Positions 11,475 to 22,682 of a stretch of 64,000 bases of DNA are shown here, in pieces; position 1 is the stretch's first letter; each line of letters opens with the position of its first letter. The notes beneath the pieces were generated by a model. The model was not told where the DNA came from, ran no database searches, and saw only the letters and a list, made by a program, of their open reading frames with translations. The translations under genes and the position numbers were made by a program. The stretch comes from Porpolomopsis calyptriformis. Lineage: Eukaryota > Basidiomycota > Agaricomycetes > Agaricales > Hygrophoraceae. The stretch spans positions 992,001 through 1,056,000 of the forward strand of contig OX621163.1 of NCBI GenBank assembly GCA_951640195.1, written 5' to 3'.

Positions 11475-14400
11475 TCAGATGGAGCGACGATTTCCACCTA
11501 CGTCTACATGCATGCTGGGGAGGCGACTGGTATTTTGCCTTGCGGAAGGTAATTGGCGAAGTTGGCGGAAGTCGTTGTTTAAGTAGGTTTTGGTGAGGCC
11601 CGTTGATGCTGGTGAGCGTAGCAATGTGGTGGGTGGGGATACTGCCACAAGGCCAAGTACGTCTGGCGTCTTTCTTTTTGGTGTTGATGGGGTGGGTGTC
11701 GGAGGGTAAAGCAAGTCCTGCACATCCTGTATGGAGAGTTCGATTTTTTCGACCAAGCTTGTAACCCTTGGAATGAAATGATCTCCTTCGTCGAATCTCA
11801 ATTTGACTTGTACAGACATCAGATTTTCCTGCCGTGCTGGCGGTAAAGCCTGTCTCATGGAATCACAGAATTTTGCGAAGGTGGCGAGAGCAATCCCACG
11901 AACGTGGCCAGAGCTAGGGTGACCATCGGCGGTGAACCATTCAAGAAGAGACAAAAGAATTTCTGCTGTCTCTGCATTTAATTCCTCGGACAAAGGTTCG
12001 GATGTCGCCAATGATAAGAATATCCTCCCAATCTCCAATCCCATTCGATCGTAAACCACCGGATCTTCCGGGAGGTGACGCAAGATATGCAACGAGGCTG
12101 ATAGCGGGACTGACATCGAATTATCGAAATCCGGGATTGATCGACAGAGCGTCAAGACTAGAGCAAACCTAAGACTAGGGTCAAATGCTTCACTCCCGAA
12201 GGCTAGTACTTGCGCAATCTGCGAGATGTGGTGGGAAGACAAATGTCCCTCCACTGAATATATCAAACAGTTCCTCGTGAGATGCGCGACCTCATTATGG
12301 TTTTCCACGAGGTTGTGATACCAAGCTGCCATGCTCGAAGACGGTTTGACCAGTTCGAATATGAAATGGAAGGATGATGAGGCTTCGTACTGTCGTAGAA
12401 GATGGTGTCGGTCCCCGATGTCTTCGCCAAGTGAGTGCAATACGCGATATAGTTGTTTCAACTCTTGTAGAAGCAACCATTCTCCGATTCCAAGGATTCC
12501 GTGGTCAAGGTCGGTTAAGCGTTTGATAAAACGCACTTTGTTTTGGATGTCTAGAACACGAAAGAAGGATTCAAGTTCCGGAATGATTTTAGGAAGGATG
12601 TTCGTTTGCCAAGCATCGTCGCAGGATGGAAGTGAATGATCGATCAGGCAATAAACTTGACGCAAGTGGCACACTGGGTCATGATGATCACTTCTCACAC
12701 CATGTCGAAGCAAAGTACGAAGGACCAGCTCCGCATAAAATGTACCTTCACGATGATCGGAGAGACGACGGACGAGGTTGACACAGGCTTGCTTAGCGAA
12801 CTGCGCGGCGGTGCAGGTGGAATTCGAATGTAAGTACATCATCTCCGCCGCATCGGTTTGTGTGAAGAGATCAGCAGCACCAGCCGTCAAGATGATAGCC
12901 GGACGGCTTAGGAGCGGACAAACAGGGATTAGGTGAGTGATAGACCCGAGTAGATCAGCTGCCGTCCGAAAAAGTTGTTCCACTAGCATGCGAGGCTTCT
13001 GAGAATGGGGCGTGGGGAGGAAATTTTCCTTCAAAGAGTTATTGACGGCAATGAATATTTCCACAAGGTGAGAGACTAGACCATGCGATCCTTTCGTCCA
13101 TAGAACTTCGAAGACGTGCAATTCGCCATCGTCATCATCCTCGAGCTCCCGGTCGATGATGGCAAGCGATACTCGCAGAATTCGCAAGTACCTGATATCC
13201 ATCAGATGCGGTACTGAAGCCATAATTTTTTCTAGAGCGCCTGACAAGCCGCGTTGCGTCAACAAGGCGAGTTCGTGTAAAGAAAGACGCTCTTCCTCGG
13301 TGATGTAAGACAGCGGCTGTGTGAGTGATAAGATGCATCCCTCAAGATGTCGACAGAGCATTGCATGAGGTTCTTTCACAAGGTTGACGAGTATATGTTC
13401 AACATGAATTTTGGACGGTGAGGGAGGGCCGCGATGCTGGGATAGGCACTCTAATCGAAATATCATCTGTCGCAACAACAACAAATGGTTGACAATCTGG
13501 TTTTCTTAGTAGTTGCTTGTAGAAACGAAACAGCGAATCTTACCTCCCGATACCCATCTACGCTTTGCCATAGATGTAAGATTCCTAAGGTACGTTCCCG
13601 GCATCGGACATTTGGCAAACTGTCCGACCATCCATAGACAGATAAAACGCATGACACGCCGATATATGCTCTCACGAAAGTAATAAAATCCTCATGCGAG
13701 AACGTAGACGTACGCAGGAACGAAAGACATGGCGTGCCTGGCGAAACAGGGTTTTCCGAGAGTTTCGCAAGAAGATCGGGATTTGTAGTCATGGACTCCA
13801 GCCAGATACCGAAGGAATTCTCCTCAGAACTGATGGCCTTTAATGCATCAATGGCTGCATCGAAATCAGCTTGAGTATTGGACAACGCGTCCTCTAGGAC
13901 TTGCCAGCCTCGGATTCTAGCAACAAGTCGACGCACAGTGCATTGGATCTGGTTACCGGAAGTGGGAAGTTCTTCGATGGACTGCAATAGCTCAAGGAAC
14001 CATTCTGTGTTTAGATGGCGAGCAATATCAAAGTTTGCCGCGGCATCTAATAAACGAAATAGGGTCAAGCCATCCATACTCTGAACATCAAAAATGGCTT
14101 CAAGATCCAGATTTTCCTAAACTTTGCAATCAGGGTGTGTCTGAAAATTAATTGTTTTGTAAAATCAAACCATCAGAATTAGCGACATGTCAGGGTGCTG
14201 TGGAGCAACTTGACTTAGTATTCCTGCAACGAGAGAAGATTGATCGCAACTCTGTGTTGTCCCAAAAATGTTAGCGGGAGACACCAGCACAATTAGATAC
14301 TGACCTTGGGACCGATCGAAGAGGCAATTCTTTCCGCGAATCTTTGGATGGAATCCCGAGATATGTCGTCAGCCACCGGCTTAGACGCACAATGGAAGGC

Positions 14401-15159
14401 CTTTTCCAGATCGAAGTCCTCGGTGGCATCATCTAGGTCGTTGAATAAGAAAGGAAAGTCAGGATTATCCCAATCATCGTCGGATGGCTTTAAACACAGC
14501 ATGAGACGGATTATGAGGGGAAGAGAAGGCGCGTCTGGAATGAGTGAAAGCAACTGCTTTGCGAGCAGAGTTGGGTCTGCAGCGTGTGAAGGGTCGGCTG
14601 AAGGAGGGAGCGGCGTCTTGGTCGTTGGAGATATTAAGCGTGGTTCGTAGGCGTACGGAGTAGACACCGCTTCCGAGACAAGCTCGCCGTAAATTGCAAT
14701 GGAGACACTCTGGAAGTCCCCTTTTATGATCATCAAGCGGGTGCAATACTGAATTATATCCTGGGGTTTAAATATGATTTGGAAGGTGGTATTGAGCAAC
14801 AAACCTCCAAACCTATATCCACAGTAAATTTCATTTTCCCACCAGCGTATGCTATCGTGGTGGGAACCAGTGCATTCGGGGCCCTTTGCTTGTCTTTCAA
14901 TTCAGGGTGAATGGGTTGTGCATTGAAAAAGACATCCAGGAAGAATGAAACTGGTTCGGTGCAACTGCTCGTGATGCTCAGATTACTTGACAACGAGATC
15001 CCCAAGATCAACATACGCGATGATTTCCGGACATTGGGCAAATGGTTTGGTGCCGGTTGGAAAAATGTGCAAGGCATGAACGCAAATTGGTGATGCAAAC
15101 CGAACGGCTGCTAAGTTCGAAGGTCCGAGAGGATGCAACGTACACCAGTGCAGTAACAT
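11475..15159 (-). CDS. Virilizer-like protein, predicted m6A methyltransferase complex subunit
   Basis: The N-terminal 170 residues match the Virilizer/VIRMA N-terminal domain. The protein begins MLLHWCTLHP, then AAVRFASPICVHALHIFPTG, SFFLDVFFNAQ, and after two introns LIIKGDFQSVSIAIYGEL, which corresponds to the RGWYxxxTLAIYG block in animals. Introns I can place by motif follow IIA (52 nt), VDIGLE (44 nt), GPK (53 nt), ILM (54 nt) and GYRE. The remaining roughly 950 residues are helical and armadillo-like with no other recognisable domain, and a Pro/Thr-rich tail ends at 11475. Total length is about 1,130 residues, shorter than human VIRMA. Virilizer is the scaffold of the nuclear mRNA N6-adenosine methylation complex. 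That role here is inferred from the N-terminal domain. Confidence 0.75.
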
Positions 15160-15313
15160 ATCATGCGTTCGCGAGAGAGATAAACGCGCTCGTGCCAAGA
15201 TAATCGGAAGAATCCGAAAGTCTCACTTCCATGAGCGGCTGCGCAGTCAACTTCCATAACTGACGGACATTCTGCTTGTGGTAGGGCACGTTACTGCCCG
15301 TAACTAAACGACC
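15160..15313. promoter_or_regulatory. Divergent promoter region between Virilizer-like gene and ORM
   Basis: These 154 bp separate the two start codons. I see no clear TATA box or named element. Confidence 0.35.
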
Positions 15314-16215
15314 ATGAGTCGCTCCACAACAATAAAATTGCCTCCCATTGAAACTTCTTCGCCGCATGCAAGCGCCGCCATGAAGGGACGAGCAAGAAGC
15401 AGTAGCATTGTCAAGGTGGAAAAGATTGGTGACCGTTCTACAGAGGAAGCTCTGGATCGGAGCGCGTTCTTGAACATGAACGCTGACTGGGTCAACGCCA
15501 AAGGTATGTGCTCAGATCCTCCCGGTGGGGTTGCGTCCAATGCTATCTTGCTACAGGGGCATGGCTAATACATGTAGTACTGATTTCATTCGGAAAAATC
15601 ATCATCGATACAATTCCTGGAATGACCCAGCAGATAAGCTGGACACTGGTGAATCTGATATACCTGGCCGTGCGCTACTTCCGTTTCATTCTCTAGTTTC
15701 GGTAGTGAATGGCCCCTTTCCAGATTTCATACCTCATGTTCCATTGGGTCACAGGCATTCCTTTCGAAAATGCACTACATGGTGGCGCGTACGATGATCT
15801 AACGATGTGGGAGCAGATTGACGACGGTGCACAGTACACCCCCGCGAAAAAATGGCTGTTTTCAGTCCCGGTGGTTTTGTTGGTGTATCTTATTCGCCAG
15901 ACATTCCATGCTAACGTGATCCTGTCAGATTTCTTGCCTCCACACATTACACGAATTATAACCCCTGGTTATTCGCAATCAATCTGACAGCCCTGATATT
16001 TGTTCTTATCCCCAAGCTTCCTCAGGTAGAGTAATCAATCCTCTAAGCCACCGACTTATCTCATCCTTTCCTAGTTCCACCAACAACGTGTTCGCTTTAT
16101 GGCAGAAGATTGTTCTGGCATAGCCACTCCCGATACACCCGTTCTTGCATCATCCTGCGGTCCGTTAAAAGAAATACCAGACTGTGTTCGCATTACGGAG
16201 GCTCATTTTCATTAA
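15314..16215 (+). CDS. ORM1: ORM1/2 (ORMDL) regulator of serine palmitoyltransferase
   Basis: ORM proteins are ER membrane subunits that restrain serine palmitoyltransferase, the first enzyme of sphingolipid synthesis. Five exons join in frame, with introns at 15504-15556, 15670-15723, 15885-15928 and 16026-16074. They give a 233-residue protein. The conserved core is complete: NMNADWVNAKGAWLIHVVLI, YLMFHWVTGIPFE, GGAYDDLTMWEQIDDG, QYTPAKKWLFSVPVVL and THYTNYNPWLFAINLTALIF. The N-terminal segment (residues 1-50) is Ser/Thr-rich, as in yeast Orm1/2, where it is phosphorylated. A 38-residue tail with three Cys follows the usual end (FHQQRVRF). The gene converges on MTD1. Confidence 0.95.
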
Positions 16216-16366
16216 TCATCACTCGTTTTCGTGTTATTCTGCTCCCGTTCTACATAATACGCACACACGGATATCCTCACCGCGACATCATGGACCTCTC
16301 TATTATCAATTACCGCTCATGTATGTAACTGCGCTTTGAGTCAAGCAACGTAAAATAATAAATAAT

Positions 16367-17818
16367 TCAATCGATCTTGTACCGCATCAATCGCAAGCTT
16401 TGAAGACAGCATAAGTGGCAGGCAGCAATTAGGGGTATGAACAGCTCATACAGATTACGCAGAAGCATAAAGATGGTTACTTTTCCGACCGCTGGGATAT
16501 AGATCGACGCCTGAGGATGTGATTAAACAAGGTAACCAAATCAGGACTGGGTTACTTACCTTGTCTCTTACGTCTTTCTCAAAATTCTTATCAGCCGCTA
16601 CGTTCAGACAGACGCAGCCATCCTTCAGCCATGCAGTCTTGACCTTATAAGTGGGGCTAGGGACAGCGGAGACGACCACGTCGGAAAGCGCCAGACACTC
16701 TTCAAGCGACAAGGTGGAGGAGTGGACGACATGACGAGGGTGATATCGACGTGCCGTTTCGGTATCAGAACTCACACGAGGTCGCTTTGTGTATTCCTAC
16801 AATGCATGTCATATGCTTTGAATGATATATATATATATATATTCGTACCTGGGTTGAATCGATATCGACCGAAAATACGCGTGCACCGTCATTTGCAAGG
16901 AGAGCTGCAAGAGGACGGCCAACTACTTCAGACCTGAACGCACAACCATTTGAGTATTCATTCATCAGATGCATGCGAAAAGCGAATCTGGCCTGTTTAT
17001 GACTGTGACCGTCCTTCCGTACGCCCGATCACCATATGTCAGTAATTTGTTGTACACTCCAACATACTCCAAACACTTCACAATGGCAAGGGGAGTACAA
17101 GGCAGGATCGATTTAACTGTGCCAGGTGGGGGCACCTCGCTTTCAACAGGAGTGATCGATGGGGTCACAGATGACGCGAGGGATTGTGGTTCTAGAAAAC
17201 GAATACTGGTATCGTGGAGTTTACTCACTTTCTCTGAAGATAAAAACATAACAAGAAACGTACTTGTGATAGAGATTATAATGGAATTTGAAATGGAGTC
17301 CTTCCACATCCTTGAACGGTGAGACGACCTGCGAACGTTTAGGAAACACGATCAAGAATTAAGTTTCATCGGACCTGTTGCAAATATTGATCCTGACAGC
17401 ATAGAAATCTGTGAATTTTGTAACGATGGATAGCTCAAGACAGACCTGTTGGACACCAAAGATGGGATAATAAACCTGAAATGTAGTGTGTTAAGAGTGC
17501 CCGTGCTTGAGAATAAAGTCTCACCATTATGCCGTCTACGCTATCATCCTCGTTCGCCTCAATAATCGCGTCTTCAACACCCTGCCCGTTTGACTCCCCT
17601 GTATCGGCAGCCTCTGTTTTCTTTAACACGAACTTTACACCTAGCTCATCGCACTGTTTCTTTGTAAAATCGGCGTAGAATTTGCTGGGTGCTGATGGAC
17701 TGGCGAGTATGCCGACCAACTTTGGCGGACGCGAACACTCGGAAAGCGAACGCTTTAGTTCGTCACTGAATGTGGCTGCGATTAAATCTCCCTTGAGGAG
17801 TAAACCTTTCCCAGACAT
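16367..17818 (-). CDS. MTD1: Cytosolic NAD-dependent methylenetetrahydrofolate dehydrogenase
   Basis: The enzyme oxidises 5,10-methylene-THF to 5,10-methenyl-THF with NAD in the cytosol. It matches yeast Mtd1 end to end: GKGLLLKGDLIAATF, DDSVDGIMVYYPIFG, DQYLQQVVSPFKDVEGL, FHYNLYHN, KSILPCTPLAIVKCLEYVGV, INRSEVVGRPLAALLANDGA, VFSVDID and PAVGKVTIFMLLRN. About eight short introns divide it, and two exons hold only 20-30 bases. An insert of about 23 residues, rich in Pro and Ser, precedes KSILPCTP compared with yeast. The C-terminus runs on to RLMRYKID before a stop at 16367-16369. A TA microsatellite lies in one intron. Confidence 0.95.
16825..16842. repeat. (AT)n microsatellite in an MTD1 intron
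   Basis: Nine AT dinucleotides lie inside an intron of MTD1, between the exon ending DIDSTQ and the one starting with YTKRPR. Confidence 0.8.
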
Positions 17819-18549
17819 ACTGGGAGTAACGCCAAAGTTGCCCTAACCTTAATTCGGGACTAATTTTCTCAACCACAGGAGCGCCTCGATCTTAATAATT
17901 CTATTCACTTAAGCATCTCTCGAATCCCTCTGAGAAAATGTACCGCGACATCCAAGCAACATATCTAGAACACCACCCTGACAAGAATATACTCAATCAC
18001 TACCAAGTCAAACTGTGAATCGCTACGATCACTGGAATCGAGTCCATTGTCCAGGACATGTGTCCAAATATGCGCCTCGCATATACGGGACCTCTTTCCA
18101 ACCTCGAGAGTTGTCCCAGGTGTGGTACGATCAGCCATATCTGGAGAGATACTAATAGCGTAACGAACGTTCGGTATTGTGGGCAGTGTACCAGATATTT
18201 GAACGTAACGGCAGTGTCCAGAATCTTACAATGACTTTTTCCATGGTAGTGACTCTCGAGGTGGTCCGTGAAGCATGATGTTATCGTTTGATGGCGCGCA
18301 ACTTTACCCTGACTTACTTCCACCTGATTTGCGCTACAATCGATACTGGGCCACTCTTTCCAACACGAAATCAACCTCGATATATTCTCGCTCACACTTG
18401 AAATTCACCTGATATACATCGAGCAAAGTCGAGTTTAATATACAGTATTTATCTATTTTGGTCATTTGCGTTTCTCACTGGGAGTCACGTTTTGTGGAAG
18501 TTGTGGAAAGCACAGGCTAGAAGGTGCCCTTATCACAGTAGCATATATC
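17819..18549. other. Intergenic gap with no intact gene
   Basis: These 731 bp lie between the start of MTD1 and the end of GLC8. The only coding-like content is a short transposase-like relic in the middle. No long open frame, tRNA or clear promoter element is visible in the rest. Confidence 0.6.
17938..18234 (+). pseudogene. Transposase-like N-terminal relic (Tnp2/Plavaka-type), decayed
   Basis: From 18058 a 58-residue frame reads MCPNMRLAYTGPLSNLESCP, then a CGT motif, RYCGQC and TRYLN, with a stop at 18232-18234. The pattern C-x-N-x4-YTGP-x3-L-x2-CP-x-CG resembles the zinc-binding N-terminal segment of basidiomycete CACTA/Plavaka-like Tnp2 transposases. Just upstream, from 17938, a broken frame reads MYRDIQATYLEHHPDK and then hits a stop. 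The rest of a transposase is absent. I see no terminal inverted repeats or target duplication. The assignment rests on this short motif and could be chance. Confidence 0.4.
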
Positions 18550-19480
18550 TCAATCATCGTGATTCACGCCGTTAACCTGGACCGGTTCATCAGCATCATC
18601 AGACGCACCCCCGCTTTCGCTATCCATATCCTCATCCTCATCGTATTGGAGTCTTGTTGCCCTCTATTCAAATTGTTTTTAAAAAACCATTTGACCAACT
18701 TGATGTGAAAGACAATACCTTCATAGCCTCAGCTTCGTTTGAATAGTGTCTGCCACGGGCACGAATGAACGCAGCATGCTTTGCTGCAGCTGTAACTGAC
18801 GGTTAAAGACAGCTCGGAGTAAGAAATAAATCAACAACTGACTTTCTTCGTCCATCTCGTCTTCAAGTTCAACTTCCTCTCCAGGCTCCCGTTTATAGTC
18901 TCTGATTTCTCTTCTGGCCTCGTTTGGGAGGTTGAAGCTCGTGCTCCTACTTGAGTTACCGCTGCCTGAACGACCTGAGACAGAGGGCGGTCTGCCCACG
19001 CTGGAGAGTGAGGTCCGGCGAGAAGAAGGTCCGGAAGTGTCCGCATCTGTCGGCGAGGGCATGACAGGGGAGCCAGGGTTGCTCGAGGGCGTGAAGCGTC
19101 CACTTAGGTCAAGATTTGGGATCTCTGTGGTTAATAAGCAGGAGTTTTGAGAAGACATGTGAATGCACGCACCCCCTTCGATTTCGTCGAGTTCATAGTT
19201 GTATCTGACGTAAGGCGTTTTTGGCTCGGTGATCTTCATCAAGCTATCCTTCCCTATTTCAGTCAGTGCGAGATTCTCTTCGTCCCACTGCAAACTGCTA
19301 CGAGAGCAGCATCATAGGGTCAGAGAAACTACCCCGAATCACGGATGGGGAATACGCTTACTGTACTGTGCCCAGTGGTGCAGGCGCATTCTTCAAAATA
19401 CCCTTGGGCTTGGGTTGGGAAGCTGAACGAGGCAAAGGTGGGAGATGAGGGCGATCTTCCAAGAACTCTGGTGAGGACAT
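18550..19480 (-). CDS. GLC8: Protein phosphatase 1 inhibitor-2 homologue (Glc8)
   Basis: Inhibitor-2/Glc8 binds and modulates type 1 protein phosphatase. The three PP1-contact blocks are present in order. KGILKN lies near residue 27. [20 protein letters not shown] followed by EPKTPYVRY is the central block. The C-terminal helix [18 protein letters not shown] carries the HYxNEA signature. The gene needs an intron after GTVQ near 19360, one near the IEG/IPNLD join, one after MDEE (about 18840-18785) and one after EAMK that joins to [14 protein letters not shown]. The tail is very acidic and ends VNGVNHDD. A Ser-rich linker separates the conserved blocks. Confidence 0.92.
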
Positions 19481-19642
19481 TGCGTTGAGTAAGTGTGTGG
19501 CACGACGTGAAAAACACGGGACAAGTCAAAGAGCGACTCGGAGACTCGAGTTAGGCCAGATTTAGAAATCACAATTTTTTCATTCTATCGAGTCACGAGT
19601 CGTGTGGCGTAAAAGTATTGTACTGCACATACAAACAGCTAA

Positions 19643-22576
19643 TCAGCCAGTTCTCCCTTCCCTTCTCAAAGCCAGGAGCCCGTTTCGCAATCTTAGCGCT
19701 ACGTTGTCCGGTTCCTGCCTCGCCATTTCGATCATGCTCAAGAGTTTCTTAATCCCTATGTGTACTTGGGAATCCTCATCCCGGTCGGCGAAACCAACGT
19801 CTTCTAGCATATCCATTCCCTCTCTCATTTCTTCTTCGGACGAAAATAGATTGACCTCCTCCAGCACGCGCGCGAATGCATAGCGATTTGCCACCGGCGG
19901 GACATGCAGTTTTGCGTCAAATGTCTCTGCAAGACCGATCAGATCCAGGTCGGGATCTCGCGTTAGCGTTGCTATGATGAGAAGGCGATGGTCCTGCAAT
20001 CAACACTCGTGATCAGGAAAGCACGGCGCGAGCAATTCAGACCCAACCTTGGGTGGAAGTCTAGAGAAAAGAATCAGCAGTGTTTGCAATACCGCATTGG
20101 AAAATCTTGGCCCGATCCGTGTCCAATCTTGTTGACCATTCGATTCAATTGATAGTTCTAGGATCCCACAGAGAACTCACCGAGTAATCTCTCCAGACTG
20201 TCCACGACAATTACGCTCAACGGACTCTTGTAGCTGTCCGCGAACACTTTGCTAATGGCCGCGACCTTTTGTTGCTCAGAGAGACCGATCATACTGCCAG
20301 GTGAAATCAACTTGATGAAAGGGAACTCCGAGTTTCGCGCAATGGTTGCTCCCAGTGCTGTTTTGCCTGAACCTGGCGGACCATGGAGCAAAACAGAGAC
20401 CAGACGAGTGCGTTCAGACGATCGGACTTGCTTCGCAAACAGATTTCCCTGGCGGAGATGTTCCTGAATTGAAGTGTGAGCGTCGGGAGAATTAATTAAC
20501 CATTGTCACCGACGTTAACGATGTCATTGAACGGGATGATTCCATTGTGGATGACTTGTTCCAGTTCCTCTTCCGAGACACCGAATGCTGGATGCACTTC
20601 TTCGAGAGCCATCATGAAATCGTCATGGTTCACTCTAAGTTGATCCGTGTCGTCTGCGATGCCTGCCACGGTTCCTACCTGGCATTTCGATCAGCCAGCC
20701 CAAAGATCGATGATGGCAGAATATCACCTTGACATGCCTAATAAATGCGAAGCTGGTTGCACTCTTGATCAGACCCCCGATTTCTGCACCAGTAAAGTTC
20801 TTGGTCTTTTTCGCCAGATGATTCAAATCCACGTTGGAATCCATGACACCATTCTTCCTCATCTTGGATGTGTGGATAGTTAAGATCTGGAAGCGGCCAT
20901 GGTCGTCCGGTAGTGAGATTTCCATGTGGACTTCAAGACGTCCAGGACGCAGAAGCGCCTCGTCAATCATGTCAAGACGGTTAGTCATGCCGATAACGAG
21001 GATGTTGTTTAATTGGTCAACCCCATCCATCTAAGATACGATGATGATGAGGCTTCGCAAATCGTGGGGGGAGCGCACCTTGGAAAGAAGTTGATTGACA
21101 ACGCTGTCTCCGACGCCCGTCCCACCACCAGTTGATCCGCGTTGCTTGAAAATGGCGTCCAGCTCATCGAAAATAATGATATGTAATCCACTCTCATCTC
21201 CCTTTTCGCGGTACTGTTTTTGGGCTCGTGTTGGTATCAAGGACTACATCCCAGGCAAAAAAAGTACAAACCTCTTTCTCAGCATCCTCAAAAAGCTTCC
21301 TAATATTTTCCTCCGAGGCGCCGACGTACTTGTTCAAAATTTCTGGCCCGTTGACCACCTTGGGTTCCCTGGCATTAAGCATCTTCCCGATCTGCCTTGC
21401 GATCAAAGTCTTCCCTGTTCCCGGGGGGCCGTGTAGAAGTAACCCTAGTCCAGACGAAAATAAGACCAGACCATGATACCATAATATTAGATTTACCTTT
21501 GACATGTTCAATTCCGAGTTTCTCCACAAGTCCCGGAGGGAAAATTCGCGAAGCAAACGCGCGACGAAAAATTTCGTTGAACTCGTCATCCAGCCCTCCT
21601 ATTCCCATGTCTTGAAATTTGAAGTTCGGTGTCAGAATGGCATTCGGAGGAGGCCTGCATATCATGAGACATGAGTTGGGAACTTAAGGGTGAAAGCTCA
21701 CTTTTTGGCGCTCGCTTTAATCTTAATCGTACCCGATCGGATGAATGTAACATCGGTGTTTTCCATCAGCACACCCATAGTACTGTGTAATGGAGAACGT
21801 TGCGCGGGTGCACCCCTTAATTGCTTTTCTGACAATTCTGCTAGTGCAAGTCCTTTTACTGTCCCCTTCAGGTTGTGACCACGAAACTCGAAGAGGAGTA
21901 TTTCGTTGACTGCCACAACTAGACCATTGAAAGCTTTGATAAATGTTTGTGTCATCTCGTCCGCAGAAAACTGATAGTCAGTTTCGTAGCGAGGTCGGTG
22001 GAAGCCGATTTCTAGATCTAAAGAATGTAGGTAACATGGAGCAGACGGATGTGGTGCCGAAGGTAGCTGTTCGATAGTTATTTCATCACCAGAGATGGAT
22101 AGACCGATCCACTGGCGGTGTGCCATAGATGCGCCGATCGTTCCTGGTATTAGTTTCCCGGTATTGTCATGTCTGCAGCATAGATTCCATTCACGATAAG
22201 GATATGTCTCAAGTCACGATTGACTCACCTGGTGGTCAAAGGGAATGTACCATTCACAAGTACGTGTTGACCCTGCGGAAAGTCGGAAGGGTGAACGATC
22301 AAGCAGTTGGACAACGCCAACGCATCACTTGGGCTACTCTCAACCCTGAACCTGAGATTTTTCATTACTTTTGGAAAGAGGAGTGTCAAATAGTTGTGCT
22401 CACTTGTCAGTGGGACGTGGTGGCGGCGGCTTCCTATGTCCAGAAAAGACGCTGGGTTCGGGATCATTGTATGACGTCCGGATTCCACCGCTTGGTCCAC
22501 GAGGTAGCGAGGCAGCTGGATTGTTTTGAAAACGAGAGTATGGTGGGGCTGCGGCTGGGGGTCCTCGGAAATTCAT
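19643..22576 (-). CDS. SEC18: Sec18/NSF, AAA ATPase that disassembles SNARE complexes
   Basis: NSF uses ATP to pull apart cis-SNARE complexes after membrane fusion. The order is a Pro-rich lead ([16 protein letters not shown]), the N domain ([37 protein letters not shown]), D1 with Walker A GPPGTGKT and Walker [11 protein letters not shown], an SRH-like segment ([19 protein letters not shown]), and D2 with Walker A GPPGSGKT and [11 protein letters not shown]. The D2 Walker B region has Ser after the Asp, as in yeast Sec18. Many short introns are present, including one after the N-domain block FPLTT. The start codon is 106 bp from the divergent STIMATE gene. Confidence 0.96.
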
Positions 22577-22682
22577 GCTGAGGCTTCAAACCTGTGCTGC
22601 TTGGCCGTAACTGGACAACCTTGACATAAGCAACGAGTTCTGATCACGCTCGTTCTGCCAACCTCGCCCATTGAAACGCTTG
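22577..22682. promoter_or_regulatory. Divergent promoter region between SEC18 and STIMATE-family gene
   Basis: Only 106 bp separate the two start codons, so both 5' UTRs and core promoters must overlap here. No TATA box stands out. Confidence 0.4.

Noticed and set aside
18000..18395. Minus-strand open frame of about 131 codons in the MTD1-GLC8 gap
   Set aside because: No family features and unlikely composition. The opposite strand carries the better transposase-like motif.
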